Positions 23,043 to 31,114 of a stretch of 64,000 nt of DNA are shown here, piece by piece. Every line of letters begins with the position of its first letter. Position 1 is the first letter of the stretch. The DNA comes from DATBQN01 sp963755825 (GTDB lineage: Bacteria; Acidobacteriota; Thermoanaerobaculia; Multivoradales; UBA5704), in contig CAVWLA010000003.1 in assembly GCA_963755825.1 (NCBI GenBank), forward strand, positions 2,046,001 to 2,110,000. Reading direction: 5' to 3'. The position numbers and the translations under genes were made by a program. The notes below the pieces were generated by a model that saw only the letters and a list, made by a program, of their open reading frames with translations, was not told the DNA's origin and made no database searches.

Positions 23043-24281
23043 ATGAACGTGCGGCATGTGGGTTCCGTCCTCGCGATGCTCCTCGCGGTTTCGACCGTGG
23101 CCATGGCCGCCGAGCGGCCGCCGAAGGATCTGCACTGGACGGGGGACCACTGGACCGCCTGGACCCCGCCGGCGACGACGCCGCAAGGCCTCCAGGTCTA
23201 CAAGATCGTGCGCGGCGACACCCTGTGGGGGATCGCCAAGCGCACCTACGGCAATCCCTACCTCTGGCCGCAGATCTGGGAGAAGAACCAGTACATCTTG
23301 GACGCTCATTGGATCTACCCGGGCGATCCGCTGGTGATCGGTCCCGAGGTGGCTCCCGCCACCGAGAACCTCGCCGACACTGCGGGCGCCGGGGCCGGAG
23401 CCGGCTCCACCGCCGAGCCGGCGGACGAGACCGCCGAGGCGTCGAAGCCGGTGGCGGGCGTCATCACCGCCGGCGCGGCCGCCAGCCCGCCGACGCCGCT
23501 CGGTGCCGAGAGCGACATCTACTGCAGCGGCTACGTCGGCACCGTCAACGAGGCCTTCCCCTTCGCGATCACCGGCTCCGAGTACGACGTGCTGTCGCCG
23601 CGCTCGCGCAACGGCGCGACGTCGATCACCGTCGGCGCCCCATCGTCGAGCGAGGTCGGCCGCTACGGCGTCATCGACACCGCCAAGTACGGTCTCTCGA
23701 CGGGCGACATCGTCTACCTGAGCGGCGGCAGCGAGGGCGGCATGAGCGCCGGCCAGATCTTCACCGTCGTCGAGCCGGGCCACGAGGTCATCCATCCGGT
23801 CAGCGGCCACCTCTTCGGCCGCTTCTACCGCTACCTCGGGCGGGTGCGCGTGCTCTCGGTGCAGGAGAAGACCGCCATCGCCGAGATCGTCCACTCCTGC
23901 GACCCGGTGACGGTCGGCGCGCGCCTCTCCGCCTTCCAGGCCGAGCCGGTGCCCCTCGGCCGACGGACCGCGATGCGGCCGATCAACTACCCGACCGAGG
24001 CGGCGAAGCTCGCCGACGCGCCCGCCATCGTCTACTCGAAGGACGACATCGTCTCGCTCGGCGAGGATCACGTGGTCTACATCGACCGCGGCGCCGACGC
24101 CGACGTGACGCCCGGCGACATCTACACCATCTACCGGATGAACCGGCCGGGCCTGCCGCCGGTGGTCTTGGGCGAGCTCGCCATCCTCTCGGTCCACCCG
24201 AAGTCCTCGGTGGCGCGCATCGTCCGCTCGCGCTACGAGATCTTCGTCGGCGACCGCATCGACATCAAAGACACCAAGTAG
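23043..24281 (+). CDS. Secreted LysM-domain cell-wall protein
   Basis: The 412-residue protein has a signal peptide (VLAMLLAVSTVAMA-AE) and one LysM domain at about residues 52-100 (YKIVRGDTLWGIAKRTYGNP ... WIYPGDPLVI), in the form seen in proteins with PYLWPQIWEKN. An Ala/Glu linker follows. The remaining ~270 residues form a beta-rich region with repeated short units, for example DTAKYGLSTGDIVYL and DRGADADVTPGDIYTIYR. LysM binds peptidoglycan. No catalytic domain is visible, so a structural or adaptor function is likely. It has its own promoter. Confidence 0.8.
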   Translation: MNVRHVGSVLAMLLAVSTVAMAAERPPKDLHWTGDHWTAWTPPATTPQGLQVYKIVRGDTLWGIAKRTYGNPYLWPQIWEKNQYILDAHWIYPGDPLVIGPEVAPATENLADTAGAGAGAGSTAEPADETAEASKPVAGVITAGAAASPPTPLGAESDIYCSGYVGTVNEAFPFAITGSEYDVLSPRSRNGATSITVGAPSSSEVGRYGVIDTAKYGLSTGDIVYLSGGSEGGMSAGQIFTVVEPGHEVIHPVSGHLFGRFYRYLGRVRVLSVQEKTAIAEIVHSCDPVTVGARLSAFQAEPVPLGRRTAMRPINYPTEAAKLADAPAIVYSKDDIVSLGEDHVVYIDRGADADVTPGDIYTIYRMNRPGLPPVVLGELAILSVHPKSSVARIVRSRYEIFVGDRIDIKDTK

Positions 24282-24437
24282 GCCGCGACGGGCGGACCGG
24301 GCGGCAGGGCGGGCGGGGGCCCGCGCCGCGACGGCACGGCGGCAGGCCAATGCGGCGCGGGGCGCCCGTGCGGGTGGGAAAAGCCGGCCGGCGCTGTGGT
24401 ACGATCGACGACCTCAACCCGGAAGGATCCCCAGACC

Positions 24438-24710
24438 TTGGCCGAACAGAACCTCAACGGACGTCTGCATCCGATCGTCGACGAGCTGGTACGCCGCGGA
24501 GTCACCCTGGAGCAGGCCCGGCGGGAGTTCGAGCGCCAGTTCATCGTCGCCTCGCTGAAGTCGAACCACGGCAACTTCTGCCGCTCCGCCAAGTCGCTCG
24601 GCGTGCACCGCAACACCCTGCGCAACAAGGTTTCCGACCTCGGCATCGGCTGCGAGGACTACGACCTGCCGGGCCGCCGGCCCACCCGCCGCCGGCACTC
24701 GGTCACCTGA
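24438..24710 (+). CDS. Fis-type helix-turn-helix regulator
   Basis: The short protein consists mainly of a Fis/NtrC-type C-terminal HTH: ARREFERQFIVASLKSNHGN, then FCRSAKSLGVHRNTLRNKVS. I chose TTG at 24438 because GGAAGGA lies 10 bases upstream and no ATG fits; a GTG at 24396 would add 14 residues. A stand-alone Fis-like domain can act as a nucleoid-type regulator. A basic tail (RRPTRRRHS) ends the protein. Confidence 0.75.
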   Translation: MAEQNLNGRLHPIVDELVRRGVTLEQARREFERQFIVASLKSNHGNFCRSAKSLGVHRNTLRNKVSDLGIGCEDYDLPGRRPTRRRHSVT

Positions 24711-24967
24711 TCCGCCGCCCGCCCGGCGGCGCCGCGGCGCCTCTCCACCGCAGCTTCTTCCTCAGCCCGCGATCACCGCCTGGAGCGCCGTGGTCGGCCC
24801 GCCGATCGGCCTGAGACGGCCCCGTTGGCACAACTCTCGCAACCTCCTCACTGGTAGATTTTGCAGAGACCACCCCGGATGATCCGCGGGTGGTTGTGCC
24901 TGTATGGAGCTGGCGAGCGTTCGCCGGAGAAACATGAGCATCCATCGTCGAGGAGGAGCAGCCACCG

Positions 24968-25771
24968 ATGAAAACAGAGCCCTCACGGGTGTCTTTCACC
25001 GCGCTCGCCACCTTCGTGTTCCTCGCCTTCGCCGTCGATCCCACGCCGTCGCAACCGTCCATCTCCACGGCGTCTCGAACCAGTCCTGATCCCGCTCAGC
25101 TCGCTCTCGCCGATTGGGCGGCCGGCCGCACCGGCGGCAGCCTCTCGGCGATGCGGCCCGCCGACCTGCAGGCCGCGCTCGGCACCAAGCGGCACGGCTA
25201 CGAGCTCTTCCCCCAAGCCGCGGATCGCTCCTCCGGCCTCCTCGAGGAGCGGCGCTTTCTCACCCGGCTCCCCTACGGCCGCGCCATGTGGCGCGCGGCG
25301 TTGCGCAACCGGCTCGACGGTCTGCTCATCGCGGCGGTGGTGGAGACCGAATCCGCGTTCTCGCCGACCGCGGTGTCGCCCGACGGCGCCATCGGCCTCA
25401 TGCAGGTGATCCCCGAGAACGGCGATCTGCACAGCCGGGCGGATCTCTTCGATCCCAACATCAATCTCGACGTCGGCAGCCAGTACCTGTCGGGCCTCAT
25501 CGAGCGCTACCACGGCGACCTGCGGCTCGCCGTGGCGGCCTACAACGCCGGCCCCGGCGCGGTGACGCGCTACGGCGGCGTGCCGCCCTTCCGCGAGACG
25601 CGCGACTATGTCAAGACCGTGCTCTCGCTCTACGTCGACCATCGTCAGAACATCTGGAAGACGTCGGCCGGCAGCCGGCGGGGCGATGATCTGACGACGC
25701 CGATGGTCGCCGCCGCGCACGAGCTCTTCCGGCCGGCGCCGCAGTCGACGCTCGCCAGCGCGGCGCGCTGA
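24968..25771 (+). CDS. Lytic transglycosylase, SLT domain
   Basis: The 267-residue protein has an N-terminal signal-like segment (VSFTALATFVFLAFA) and a C-terminal SLT domain. The motif VVETESAFSPTAVSPDGAIG, followed by LMQVIPEN, carries the catalytic Glu at about residue 128. NINLDVGSQYLSGLIERYHG and LAVAAYNAGPGAVTRYGGVP complete the family pattern. It cleaves the glycan strands of peptidoglycan and forms 1,6-anhydro ends. The gene is monocistronic, with a weak AGGAGGAGCAG-type ribosome-binding site about 10 bases upstream. Confidence 0.88.
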   Translation: MKTEPSRVSFTALATFVFLAFAVDPTPSQPSISTASRTSPDPAQLALADWAAGRTGGSLSAMRPADLQAALGTKRHGYELFPQAADRSSGLLEERRFLTRLPYGRAMWRAALRNRLDGLLIAAVVETESAFSPTAVSPDGAIGLMQVIPENGDLHSRADLFDPNINLDVGSQYLSGLIERYHGDLRLAVAAYNAGPGAVTRYGGVPPFRETRDYVKTVLSLYVDHRQNIWKTSAGSRRGDDLTTPMVAAAHELFRPAPQSTLASAAR

Positions 25772-25923
25772 GCCGCGCGGCGCCGGCGGCTTCCCTCGCG
25801 GTGGAAGCCGGCGAAACATCCCGACGCTGGAGATGCGAGTGTGGCGACCGAAGCGCTCTTGCGCCGGAGTGCTTCGGGTCTACGGTCGACTGCCGCGGCC
25901 GGCGGCAGTCCGCGGCCGGGCCG

Positions 25924-26094
25924 CTAGCTCTTCTTCGAGGGAGCCGGCTTGTCGTCGTCCCCCTTCATGCTCTGCTTGAAGTTGCGGATGCCTTCGCCCA
26001 TCCCCTTGCCGATCCCGGCGAGGCGGGAGGAGCCGAACATGATGACGACGATCAGCAGGATGAGCAGGAGCTCCATGGGGCCGAGGCTGGGCAT
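25924..26094 (-). CDS. tatA: TatA/E-type twin-arginine translocase component
   Basis: The start at 26094 follows AGGAGAA by six bases and gives 56 residues. A membrane helix (MELLLILLIVVIMFGSSRLA) is followed by the amphipathic helix (GIGKGMGEGIRNFKQSMKGD) and a Lys-rich acidic tail, the full TatA layout. TatA forms the pore that exports folded Tat substrates. TatB and TatC are not in this window. Confidence 0.92.
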   Translation of the reverse strand: MPSLGPMELLLILLIVVIMFGSSRLAGIGKGMGEGIRNFKQSMKGDDDKPAPSKKS

Positions 26095-26159
26095 GACACG
26101 TTCTCCTGGGGGCGGCTCCAGTCGGACCCTACCGCACCCGCACATGACAGTCTAACAGA

Positions 26160-27173
26160 TCAGTGTGGAGGGGGCTCGAGAGCGAGCCGCCAGCGCCGCG
26201 TCAGCCGCTCCGCCGTGGCGCGGGCCTCGGGGAGGCGGCCGAGGTGCGCGAGGCAGCGGCCGAGGGTCGGCGGGATGAGCGGCAGGTGCCGCGGCGAGCC
26301 GCGGCGCGCGAACGATGCGTAGGTGCCGACCGCCTTGAGGGTGCGCTGCGCGGCGGCGCGATGGTAGCGCTCGCGGTCGGCGGCCGTCGGCGCCGCGACG
26401 GCGAGGAGCTCTTCCTCGAGCGCCGGCGGCGGGAAGAGCGTGTCGTTCAAGAGCGAGGCGAGGTCGTAGGCCGGCGGGCCGAGGCGGAGATCCTGGTGAT
26501 CGAGGACGGCGACCCGCCCCTCCGGCGACGGCGCCAGCGGCACCAGATTGCGCGCCATGAAATCGCGGTGGCAGGGGCGCGGCGGATCGGCGGCGAGGCG
26601 GCGGACGAGCTCGTCGAGCACGGCGCGGAGCTCGCCCTGCTCCGCCGCGCTGCCGAGGAGGTCGCGCGGGGCGAGGAAGAGATCCCAGGTCTGCTGCAGC
26701 TCGCGGGCAAGGAGAGCGCCGTCGAGCGGCGGGTTGATGGCGGCGACCGCCGCCGCCGGCAGGCCGGCGATCCGCTCGGCCGCCGCCAGCGCGGCGCGAA
26801 AGAAGACCGCGAGCTCGCTCCACGGCGCCGCGGCGAGATCGGCCAGCATGCGATCGCCGAGGTCCTCGACGAGCATGAAGCCGGCGGCGCAATCGGCGGC
26901 GAGGATCGCCGGCACCCGCACGCCGGCGCCGGCGAGGAGCGCGCCGGTGGCGGCGAAGCGCGCGCACGCATCGCGCACCGCGTCGGGATAGGCGGGATCG
27001 GCGGGATAGACGGCGAGGATGGCGGACGTGCCGTCGGCGAAGCGGGCGCGCGCATAGCGGCGTGGTGACACATCGCCGGCGAGCGGCTCGAGGTGGAGCG
27101 GCGCGAGGCCGCGAGCGGCGAGCCAGCGCAGGCTCGCCGAGTGCGCGGTCGGCGTATTTTCAGGTGGGCTCAT
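26160..27173 (-). CDS. AmgK-like sugar kinase (APH fold, COG3178 type)
   Basis: The 337-residue protein has the aminoglycoside-phosphotransferase fold. HRDFMARNLVPL holds the catalytic Asp and the metal-binding Asn, and VAVLDHQDLRLGPPAYDLAS the metal Asp with the LGP signature. The N-lobe region GDVSPRRYARARFADGTSAI replaces the glycine loop. This set matches AmgK, the anomeric N-acetylmuramate/N-acetylglucosamine kinase of peptidoglycan recycling. AmgK usually sits next to the nucleotidyltransferase murU, which may lie elsewhere. The exact substrate is inferred. Confidence 0.7.
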   Translation of the reverse strand: MSPPENTPTAHSASLRWLAARGLAPLHLEPLAGDVSPRRYARARFADGTSAILAVYPADPAYPDAVRDACARFAATGALLAGAGVRVPAILAADCAAGFMLVEDLGDRMLADLAAAPWSELAVFFRAALAAAERIAGLPAAAVAAINPPLDGALLARELQQTWDLFLAPRDLLGSAAEQGELRAVLDELVRRLAADPPRPCHRDFMARNLVPLAPSPEGRVAVLDHQDLRLGPPAYDLASLLNDTLFPPPALEEELLAVAAPTAADRERYHRAAAQRTLKAVGTYASFARRGSPRHLPLIPPTLGRCLAHLGRLPEARATAERLTRRWRLALEPPPH

Positions 27174-27357
27174 GCAGCCTGCGACGCGCGGGAGAGCAGC
27201 AGGCTACCACGCTCGGCGAGGTGCGCGCGAGGGCTCTCGAAGCGCGTGGGAATGGGCCTCGGGAGCCGCTTGTTGGAGCTGCCGAACGGTTTGACACCCC
27301 GCGCGAGGGAGGGCCATAATCCAGCGTCGGCCCGCCCCCGAGAGCATCGCAGGTGAG

Positions 27358-27684
27358 TTGGCCGGGAGGTCTTCGAGTCTGGACGACAAGCTGCATCAAA
27401 TGCTGCGCGAGCTGCGCCGCGCTCTCTCCGACGCGATCTCCGAATCGACGGAAGTGAGCCGCTCGCTGCGCCGCATCCGCGAGGAGGGCTACTCGCTCTA
27501 CCTGCTGGTCGACTGCAAGCGCGACGGCAGCGCCGAGGAGTCGCTCGCGTTGACCGCGCCGCGCATCTCCGCGTCGTCCGGCGATCCGGCCTTTCAGATC
27601 AACGGCCGCGACCTTTCGTTCCTGAAATCGATCGGCATCGACCCGACGCGCCGCCTGCGCCGCCGCCGCACCGTCGCCGACTGA
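27358..27684 (+). CDS. Conserved-looking protein of unknown function
   Basis: A 108-residue frame begins at TTG; the true start might be nearer the LDDKLHQML segment. The N-terminal half is a strong helix (DDKLHQMLRELRRALSDAIS, then VSRSLRRIREEGYSLYLLVD); the second half is short beta-type sequence ending in a basic RRLRRRRT tail. There is no signal peptide, Cys pair or catalytic motif. It precedes rlmN by 61 bp on the same strand. I do not recognise a family. Confidence 0.5.
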   Translation: MAGRSSSLDDKLHQMLRELRRALSDAISESTEVSRSLRRIREEGYSLYLLVDCKRDGSAEESLALTAPRISASSGDPAFQINGRDLSFLKSIGIDPTRRLRRRRTVAD

Positions 27685-27745
27685 CGCCGCGCCGGCGCCA
27701 CTTTCTCGTCACACGGGATCGGCCGCCGGTCGATCCCTCCGCGCG

Positions 27746-28855
27746 ATGACAGCCCCGACTTCCTCCCCACCGCCGCCGGGCGAGCGCGATGCGCGCCCCG
27801 ATCTCCTCGGCCTCAGCCGCGAGCGCCTCGGCGAGGAGCTGGCGAGCCTCGGCGACGCCCTCGATCGCAGCTTCCGCATCGGCCAGATCTACGACGCGCT
27901 CCACCATCGCGGCGCCACCGACTTCGCGGCGATCACCGACGTGCCGCAGGCGCTCCGCGCGGCGCTGGCGGCGCGCTACCGCATCGGCCTGCTGGCGATC
28001 GACTCGCGCCACGTCGCCGCCGACGGCACGGCAAAATACCTCTTCAAGCTAACCGACGGCGCGACGATCGAAGCCGTCGACATCCCCGACCGCGACCGCC
28101 GCACGCTCTGCCTGTCGAGCCAGGCGGGATGCGCCCTCGCCTGCACCTTCTGCGTCACCGGCTACTGGGGCGCCGGCCGCAACCTGACCGCCGGCGAGAT
28201 CGTCGGCCAGGTGGCGGCGGTGCGCGCCGACCGCGGCCTGCCGGCGCCTGGCCTCAACCTGGTGTTCATGGGGATGGGCGAGCCGCTCTTGAACCTCCCG
28301 GCGGTGCGCGCGGCGATCGACATCCTCGGCGAGGAGATCTCGCTGCGCCGCATCACGGTGTCGACCGCCGGCGTGGTGCCGGGGATTGACGAGCTGGCGG
28401 CCTGGCCGCGGCGCCCCAACCTCGCCGTCTCGCTGCACGCGCCGGACGACGAGCGGCGCAGTCGTGTCATGCCGCTCAACCGCCAGTACCCCTTGGCCGA
28501 GCTGCTCGCCGCGCTGGATCGATACCCCTTGGAGAAGGGGCGCAAGATCACCTATGAATACATCCTCATCCGCGGCTTCAACGACGCGCCGCGCGACGCC
28601 GACGCCCTCGTCCGCCTCCTCGGCCACCGCCGCGCCAAGGTGAACCTCATCCCGGTGAACCCCGACCCGGTGCTGGGGGACTCCATGGTGCCGCCGGCCG
28701 CAGCGACCATCGACGCCTTCGCCGACCGTCTCAGGAGCCGCGGCCTCACCGCCACCGTCCGCCGCCCGCGCGGCGACGACGTCGCCGCCGCCTGCGGCCA
28801 GCTCCGCGCCTTCGGCCGGGACCCGAGGGGTCCGCGCGCGCGGACCGCGGGGTGA
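27746..28855 (+). CDS. rlmN: Dual-specificity 23S rRNA/tRNA adenine-C2 methyltransferase
   Basis: The 369-residue radical-SAM enzyme methylates A2503 of 23S rRNA and A37 of some tRNAs. The cluster motif CALACTFC at residues 129-136 binds the 4Fe-4S cluster. NLVFMGMGEPLLNL, RRITVSTAGVVPGI, LAVSLHAPDDERRS and KINYE-like KGRKITYEYILIRGFND are family hallmarks, and the C-terminal catalytic Cys is at about residue 350 (AAACGQL). An extra Arg-rich tail follows. The 3' 140 bp of an rlmN-like gene recur at 30672-30813. Confidence 0.92.
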   Translation: MTAPTSSPPPPGERDARPDLLGLSRERLGEELASLGDALDRSFRIGQIYDALHHRGATDFAAITDVPQALRAALAARYRIGLLAIDSRHVAADGTAKYLFKLTDGATIEAVDIPDRDRRTLCLSSQAGCALACTFCVTGYWGAGRNLTAGEIVGQVAAVRADRGLPAPGLNLVFMGMGEPLLNLPAVRAAIDILGEEISLRRITVSTAGVVPGIDELAAWPRRPNLAVSLHAPDDERRSRVMPLNRQYPLAELLAALDRYPLEKGRKITYEYILIRGFNDAPRDADALVRLLGHRRAKVNLIPVNPDPVLGDSMVPPAAATIDAFADRLRSRGLTATVRRPRGDDVAAACGQLRAFGRDPRGPRARTAG

Positions 28856-28870
28856 AGCGGCGGTGGCGGA

Positions 28871-29140
28871 GAGGAAATCCTCAGCGGTTGGCACTCCGCA
28901 GCGGCTGTGGTGAGGAAAACTTTCAGAGTTCCCGTCTCCGCGGCGCAAGTAGCGAAGAAATTTTCGATTTTCCCTCTCGATCGGCGCTGCGACGCGAGGA
29001 ATTTCGCGTTTTCCTTCTCCCGCGGCTGATCGAGCGAGGGAAATTTCAAATTTCCCACCGCCGCCGACGCTATTCCTCGGGAAATTTCAATTTTCCCCTC
29101 GCCGCGGACGTTTTTCCTCGGGAAATTTCGATTTTCCCTC
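28871..29140. repeat. Seven palindromic AT-rich repeats at 41-42-bp period
   Basis: Unit starts lie at about 28871, 28912, 28954, 28996, 29038, 29079 and 29120. Each has a GGGAAATTT-C-AAATTTCCC-like core, perfect in the unit at 29038 and degenerate in the others, joined by GC-rich spacers. The period is not a multiple of three, so it is not a protein repeat. The array fills most of the 437-bp gap between rlmN and the PadR gene. A degenerate copy lies near 31.6 kb. Confidence 0.75.
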
Positions 29141-29211
29141 TGCTCCTGGCGCGGAGCCGCCGCCGCGCCCTCAGGGGGGCGGCTCGCGGTCGCAGGGGAG
29201 GCGACGCCCGC

Positions 29212-29266
29212 TTGCGTTCTCCGGCCTTCCCCGTGTACGATGCGGATACATAGAAGAGCTATGTAT
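29212..29266 (+). promoter_or_regulatory. Promoter and palindromic operator of the PadR operon
   Basis: TTGCGT (29212-29217) and TACGAT (29236-29241) form a -35/-10 pair with an 18-bp spacer. Right behind it, ATACATAG-AAGAG-CTATGTAT (29246-29266) is a perfect 8-bp dyad of the ATGT/ACAT type bound by PadR proteins. Placed at the transcript start, it fits autorepression. Confidence 0.7.
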
Positions 29267-29291
29267 TGCCGCCGCGGCGGGAACGACCTCC

Positions 29292-29633
29292 ATGCCCCTC
29301 TCCAAAGACCTCGTCGCCGCCTCCGCGGTGCCGCTGATCCTCTCGATCCTGCAGCGCGGCGACAGCTATGGCTACGCCATCATCCAGCAGGTGCGGGAGC
29401 TCTCCGGCGGCACGATGGAGTGGGCGGACGGGATGCTGTACCCGATCCTCCACCGGCTGGAGAAGCGCCAGCTGGTGGAGTCCTACTGGGGCGAGGCCGA
29501 GAACGGCCGCAAGCGCAAGTACTACCGCCTGCACCGCTCCGGCGGCGCGGAGCTCGCCGAGCTCCGCGCCCACTGGAGCAAGCTGCAGAGCATGCTGGAA
29601 CGACTGGAAGGAGGAGAGCCATGTGGGACCTAG
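29292..29633 (+). CDS. PadR-family transcriptional repressor
   Basis: The 113-residue winged-helix protein shows the PadR pattern: PLILSILQRGDSYGYAIIQQ, then GGTMEWADGMLYPILHRLEK, LVESYWGEAENGRKRKYYRL and a C-terminal dimer helix. Such regulators are commonly paired with a small membrane protein with a permease-prefix-type N-terminus, which is what follows here with a 13-bp overlap. The palindrome 26 bp upstream is the likely operator. The inducing signal is unknown. Confidence 0.88.
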   Translation: MPLSKDLVAASAVPLILSILQRGDSYGYAIIQQVRELSGGTMEWADGMLYPILHRLEKRQLVESYWGEAENGRKRKYYRLHRSGGAELAELRAHWSKLQSMLERLEGGEPCGT

Positions 29634-30091
29634 AGAGTGAGGTCGCGGCGTGGAGCGCGGCGGTCTACGCCGACCGCTGCAACGACACCGCGAGCGCCGC
29701 CGAGCTCAGCGATCACCTGTACTGCGAGATCGAGCGCGCCCGCGGCGAGGGTCTGACGGAGCAGCAGGCCTTCGCGGCGGCGGTGGCAAAGCTCGGCCGC
29801 GCACCGGAGCTGGCGGCCGAGGAGGCCAAGAACCGCTCGGCGCTCGCCGCCGCCTGCGTGCTGGCAAAGCGCCTCGACCGCGCGCCGGCGAGCCGCGAGC
29901 ACCGCGGGCTGCTCATCGCCCATGCCATCCTCTGGGCGGCGCTGGTGATCGCGGCCTCCCTGGTGTCGACGAAGACCGCCGGGCGGGTGACCGGCGAATG
30001 GATGCTCTTCGGCGTCCTCATCCCGGGCTGGCTCGCCTCCGAGAGGATCCTGCGGCGCGCGATGCGCCCGCGACCGATGGCGGGAGCCTGA
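29621..30091 (+). CDS. PadR-linked membrane protein with permease-prefix-like domain
   Basis: The ATG at 29621 lies inside the padR 3' end, and the product has 156 residues. Residues 1-75 (ESEVAAWSAAVYADRCNDTA ... LSDHLYCEIERARGEGLTEQ) resemble the HAAS/permease-prefix domain that accompanies PadR. Two membrane helices follow (LIAHAILWAALVIAASLV and WMLFGVLIPGWLASERIL). In similar operons the pair controls an ABC or antimicrobial-peptide resistance system, but no transporter follows here. Confidence 0.65.
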   Translation: MWDLESEVAAWSAAVYADRCNDTASAAELSDHLYCEIERARGEGLTEQQAFAAAVAKLGRAPELAAEEAKNRSALAAACVLAKRLDRAPASREHRGLLIAHAILWAALVIAASLVSTKTAGRVTGEWMLFGVLIPGWLASERILRRAMRPRPMAGA

Positions 30092-30093
30092 CG

Positions 30094-30453
30094 ATGATGG
30101 CGCGGTTGATGGGCCTCCGCACGATCTCGCCGGACGATCTCCACCGGCTGCTGCGCGAAGGCGGGGTCACCGCGATCGACGTCAACGCGCCGGGGAGCTG
30201 GGTCGAGGCCCGAGTCCCCGGCGCCGTCAACCTCGATCCCGCCGACTTCGCCGCCGCCGATCTCCCGGCCGACCAGCGAGCGCTCCTCGTCTTCTACTGC
30301 TCGAACCCGCTCTGCCGCAAGGCTCCCAGCGCGGCACTCCGCGCCCGCAAGCTCGGCTACGAGAACGTGCGCGTGATGTCCGCCGGCATCAACGGGTGGC
30401 TGAGCGCACGGCTGCCGACCGAGTCCGGCGTCATCCCCGCCGCCCGTGGATGA
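30094..30453 (+). CDS. Rhodanese-domain protein
   Basis: The 119-residue single-domain rhodanese has the active-site Cys in LLVFYCSNPLCRKAPSA and typical pieces DLHRLLREGGVTAIDVN and VPGAVNLDPADF. The C-terminal GYENVRVMSAGINGWLSARL completes the fold. It probably moves sulfur from a persulfide intermediate. It begins two bases after the stop of the membrane gene, so it belongs to the padR operon. Its last 213 bp recur at 32970-33182, where the copy overlaps the pgeF end. That is likely the ancestral arrangement before the intervening DNA arrived. Confidence 0.85.
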   Translation: MMARLMGLRTISPDDLHRLLREGGVTAIDVNAPGSWVEARVPGAVNLDPADFAAADLPADQRALLVFYCSNPLCRKAPSAALRARKLGYENVRVMSAGINGWLSARLPTESGVIPAARG

Positions 30454-30460
30454 AGGCCGC

Positions 30461-30668
30461 TCAGGACAGCACGAAGTCGATGATGTCCTGCAGCTTGACG
30501 GCGTTCTTGGGATCCGGCCCGCCCGGGTTGTAGACCACGGTGCCGGTCGGCGTCACCGCGGTGGGTTTCCAACCGTCGTCGTAGGCGAAGTCGGTGCCGT
30601 AATAGATAGCGCCGGCGAGCACTTCGGCCACCAGGCGGCTCCCGGCGGTGCCCAGCTTGTCGCCGCCG
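30461..30668 (-). pseudogene. 3' tail of a haem-peroxidase-like gene
   Basis: The frame reads GGDKLGTAGSRLVAEVLAGA, then YYGTDFAYDDGW, and ends AVKLQDIIDFVLS before TGA. The GDKLGTxGSRLVAEV pattern recalls the C-terminus of bacterial animal-type haem peroxidases. Only about 65 codons exist and nothing in frame precedes them, because the sequence turns into an rlmN tail on the other strand. This is a gene fragment, not a functional gene. Confidence 0.5.
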
Positions 30669-30671
30669 CTC

Positions 30672-30813
30672 TGCCTTCGCCGACCGCCTCAAGCGCCGCG
30701 GCCTGACCGCCACCGTCCGCCGCCCGAGGGGAGACGACGTCGCCGCCGCCTGCGGCCAGCTGCGAGCCTTCGGACGCGATCCGCGCGGGCCGCGCGCGCG
30801 GACGGCGGGGTAG
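30672..30813 (+). pseudogene. 3' tail of a second rlmN gene
   Basis: This 142-bp segment encodes AFADRLKRRGLTATVRRPRG, then DDVAAACGQLRAFGRDPRGP and the same ARTAG end as the complete rlmN at 27746. It includes the catalytic Cys codon but nothing before it. Several substitutions separate it from the local gene, so it is not a fresh duplication. It may derive from a related genome together with the peroxidase tail it faces. Confidence 0.75.
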
Positions 30814-30853
30814 GGCGGCCGTTCGATCGAAGGAAGCCGCCGCCAGTTTTCCC

Positions 30854-30957
30854 CTGGGAGCACCGGCGTCCTCGCCTGCACAGCTTTCCACTCCGCCTCG
30901 ACCGTCATCCCTGCGCCGCTCTCGCGGTCGAGCCGGCGGGGACGCCGGCGCTCCCAG
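30854..30957. repeat. 104-bp inverted repeat, REP/MITE-like
   Basis: CTGGGAGCACCGGCGTCC (30854-30871) pairs with GGACGCCGGCGCTCCCAG (30940-30957), 17 of 18 positions complementary, around a 68-bp centre. The inner hairpin GCCGGCG-GGGA-CGCCGGC at the right arm recurs with one change after folC (48846-48863), which points to a dispersed family. The rest of 30814-31110 holds no gene that I can support. Confidence 0.6.
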
Positions 30958-31114
30958 GCAAGCCCCATGCGGAGCCGATCAAGGGATCGACGGCGCGGCC
31001 CCTGATGCCCGCGGGGACAGGGCCGGATCGCATATTGCAGGGTAAACATGTCGTGAGAGGGCCCTCCTCACTGGCTCCGCGGTGATGTTGCCGCGGAACG
31101 GTCGAAGGAGGTTC

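Noticed and set aside
24703..25068. Minus-strand frame between the Fis-like and transglycosylase genes
   Set aside because: No domain or plausible start context; it overlaps the transglycosylase signal peptide and has shadow composition.
28871..29140. Considered as a CRISPR array
   Set aside because: Repeats are degenerate, the spacers are short and GC-rich rather than unique ~30-mers, and no cas gene is in the window.
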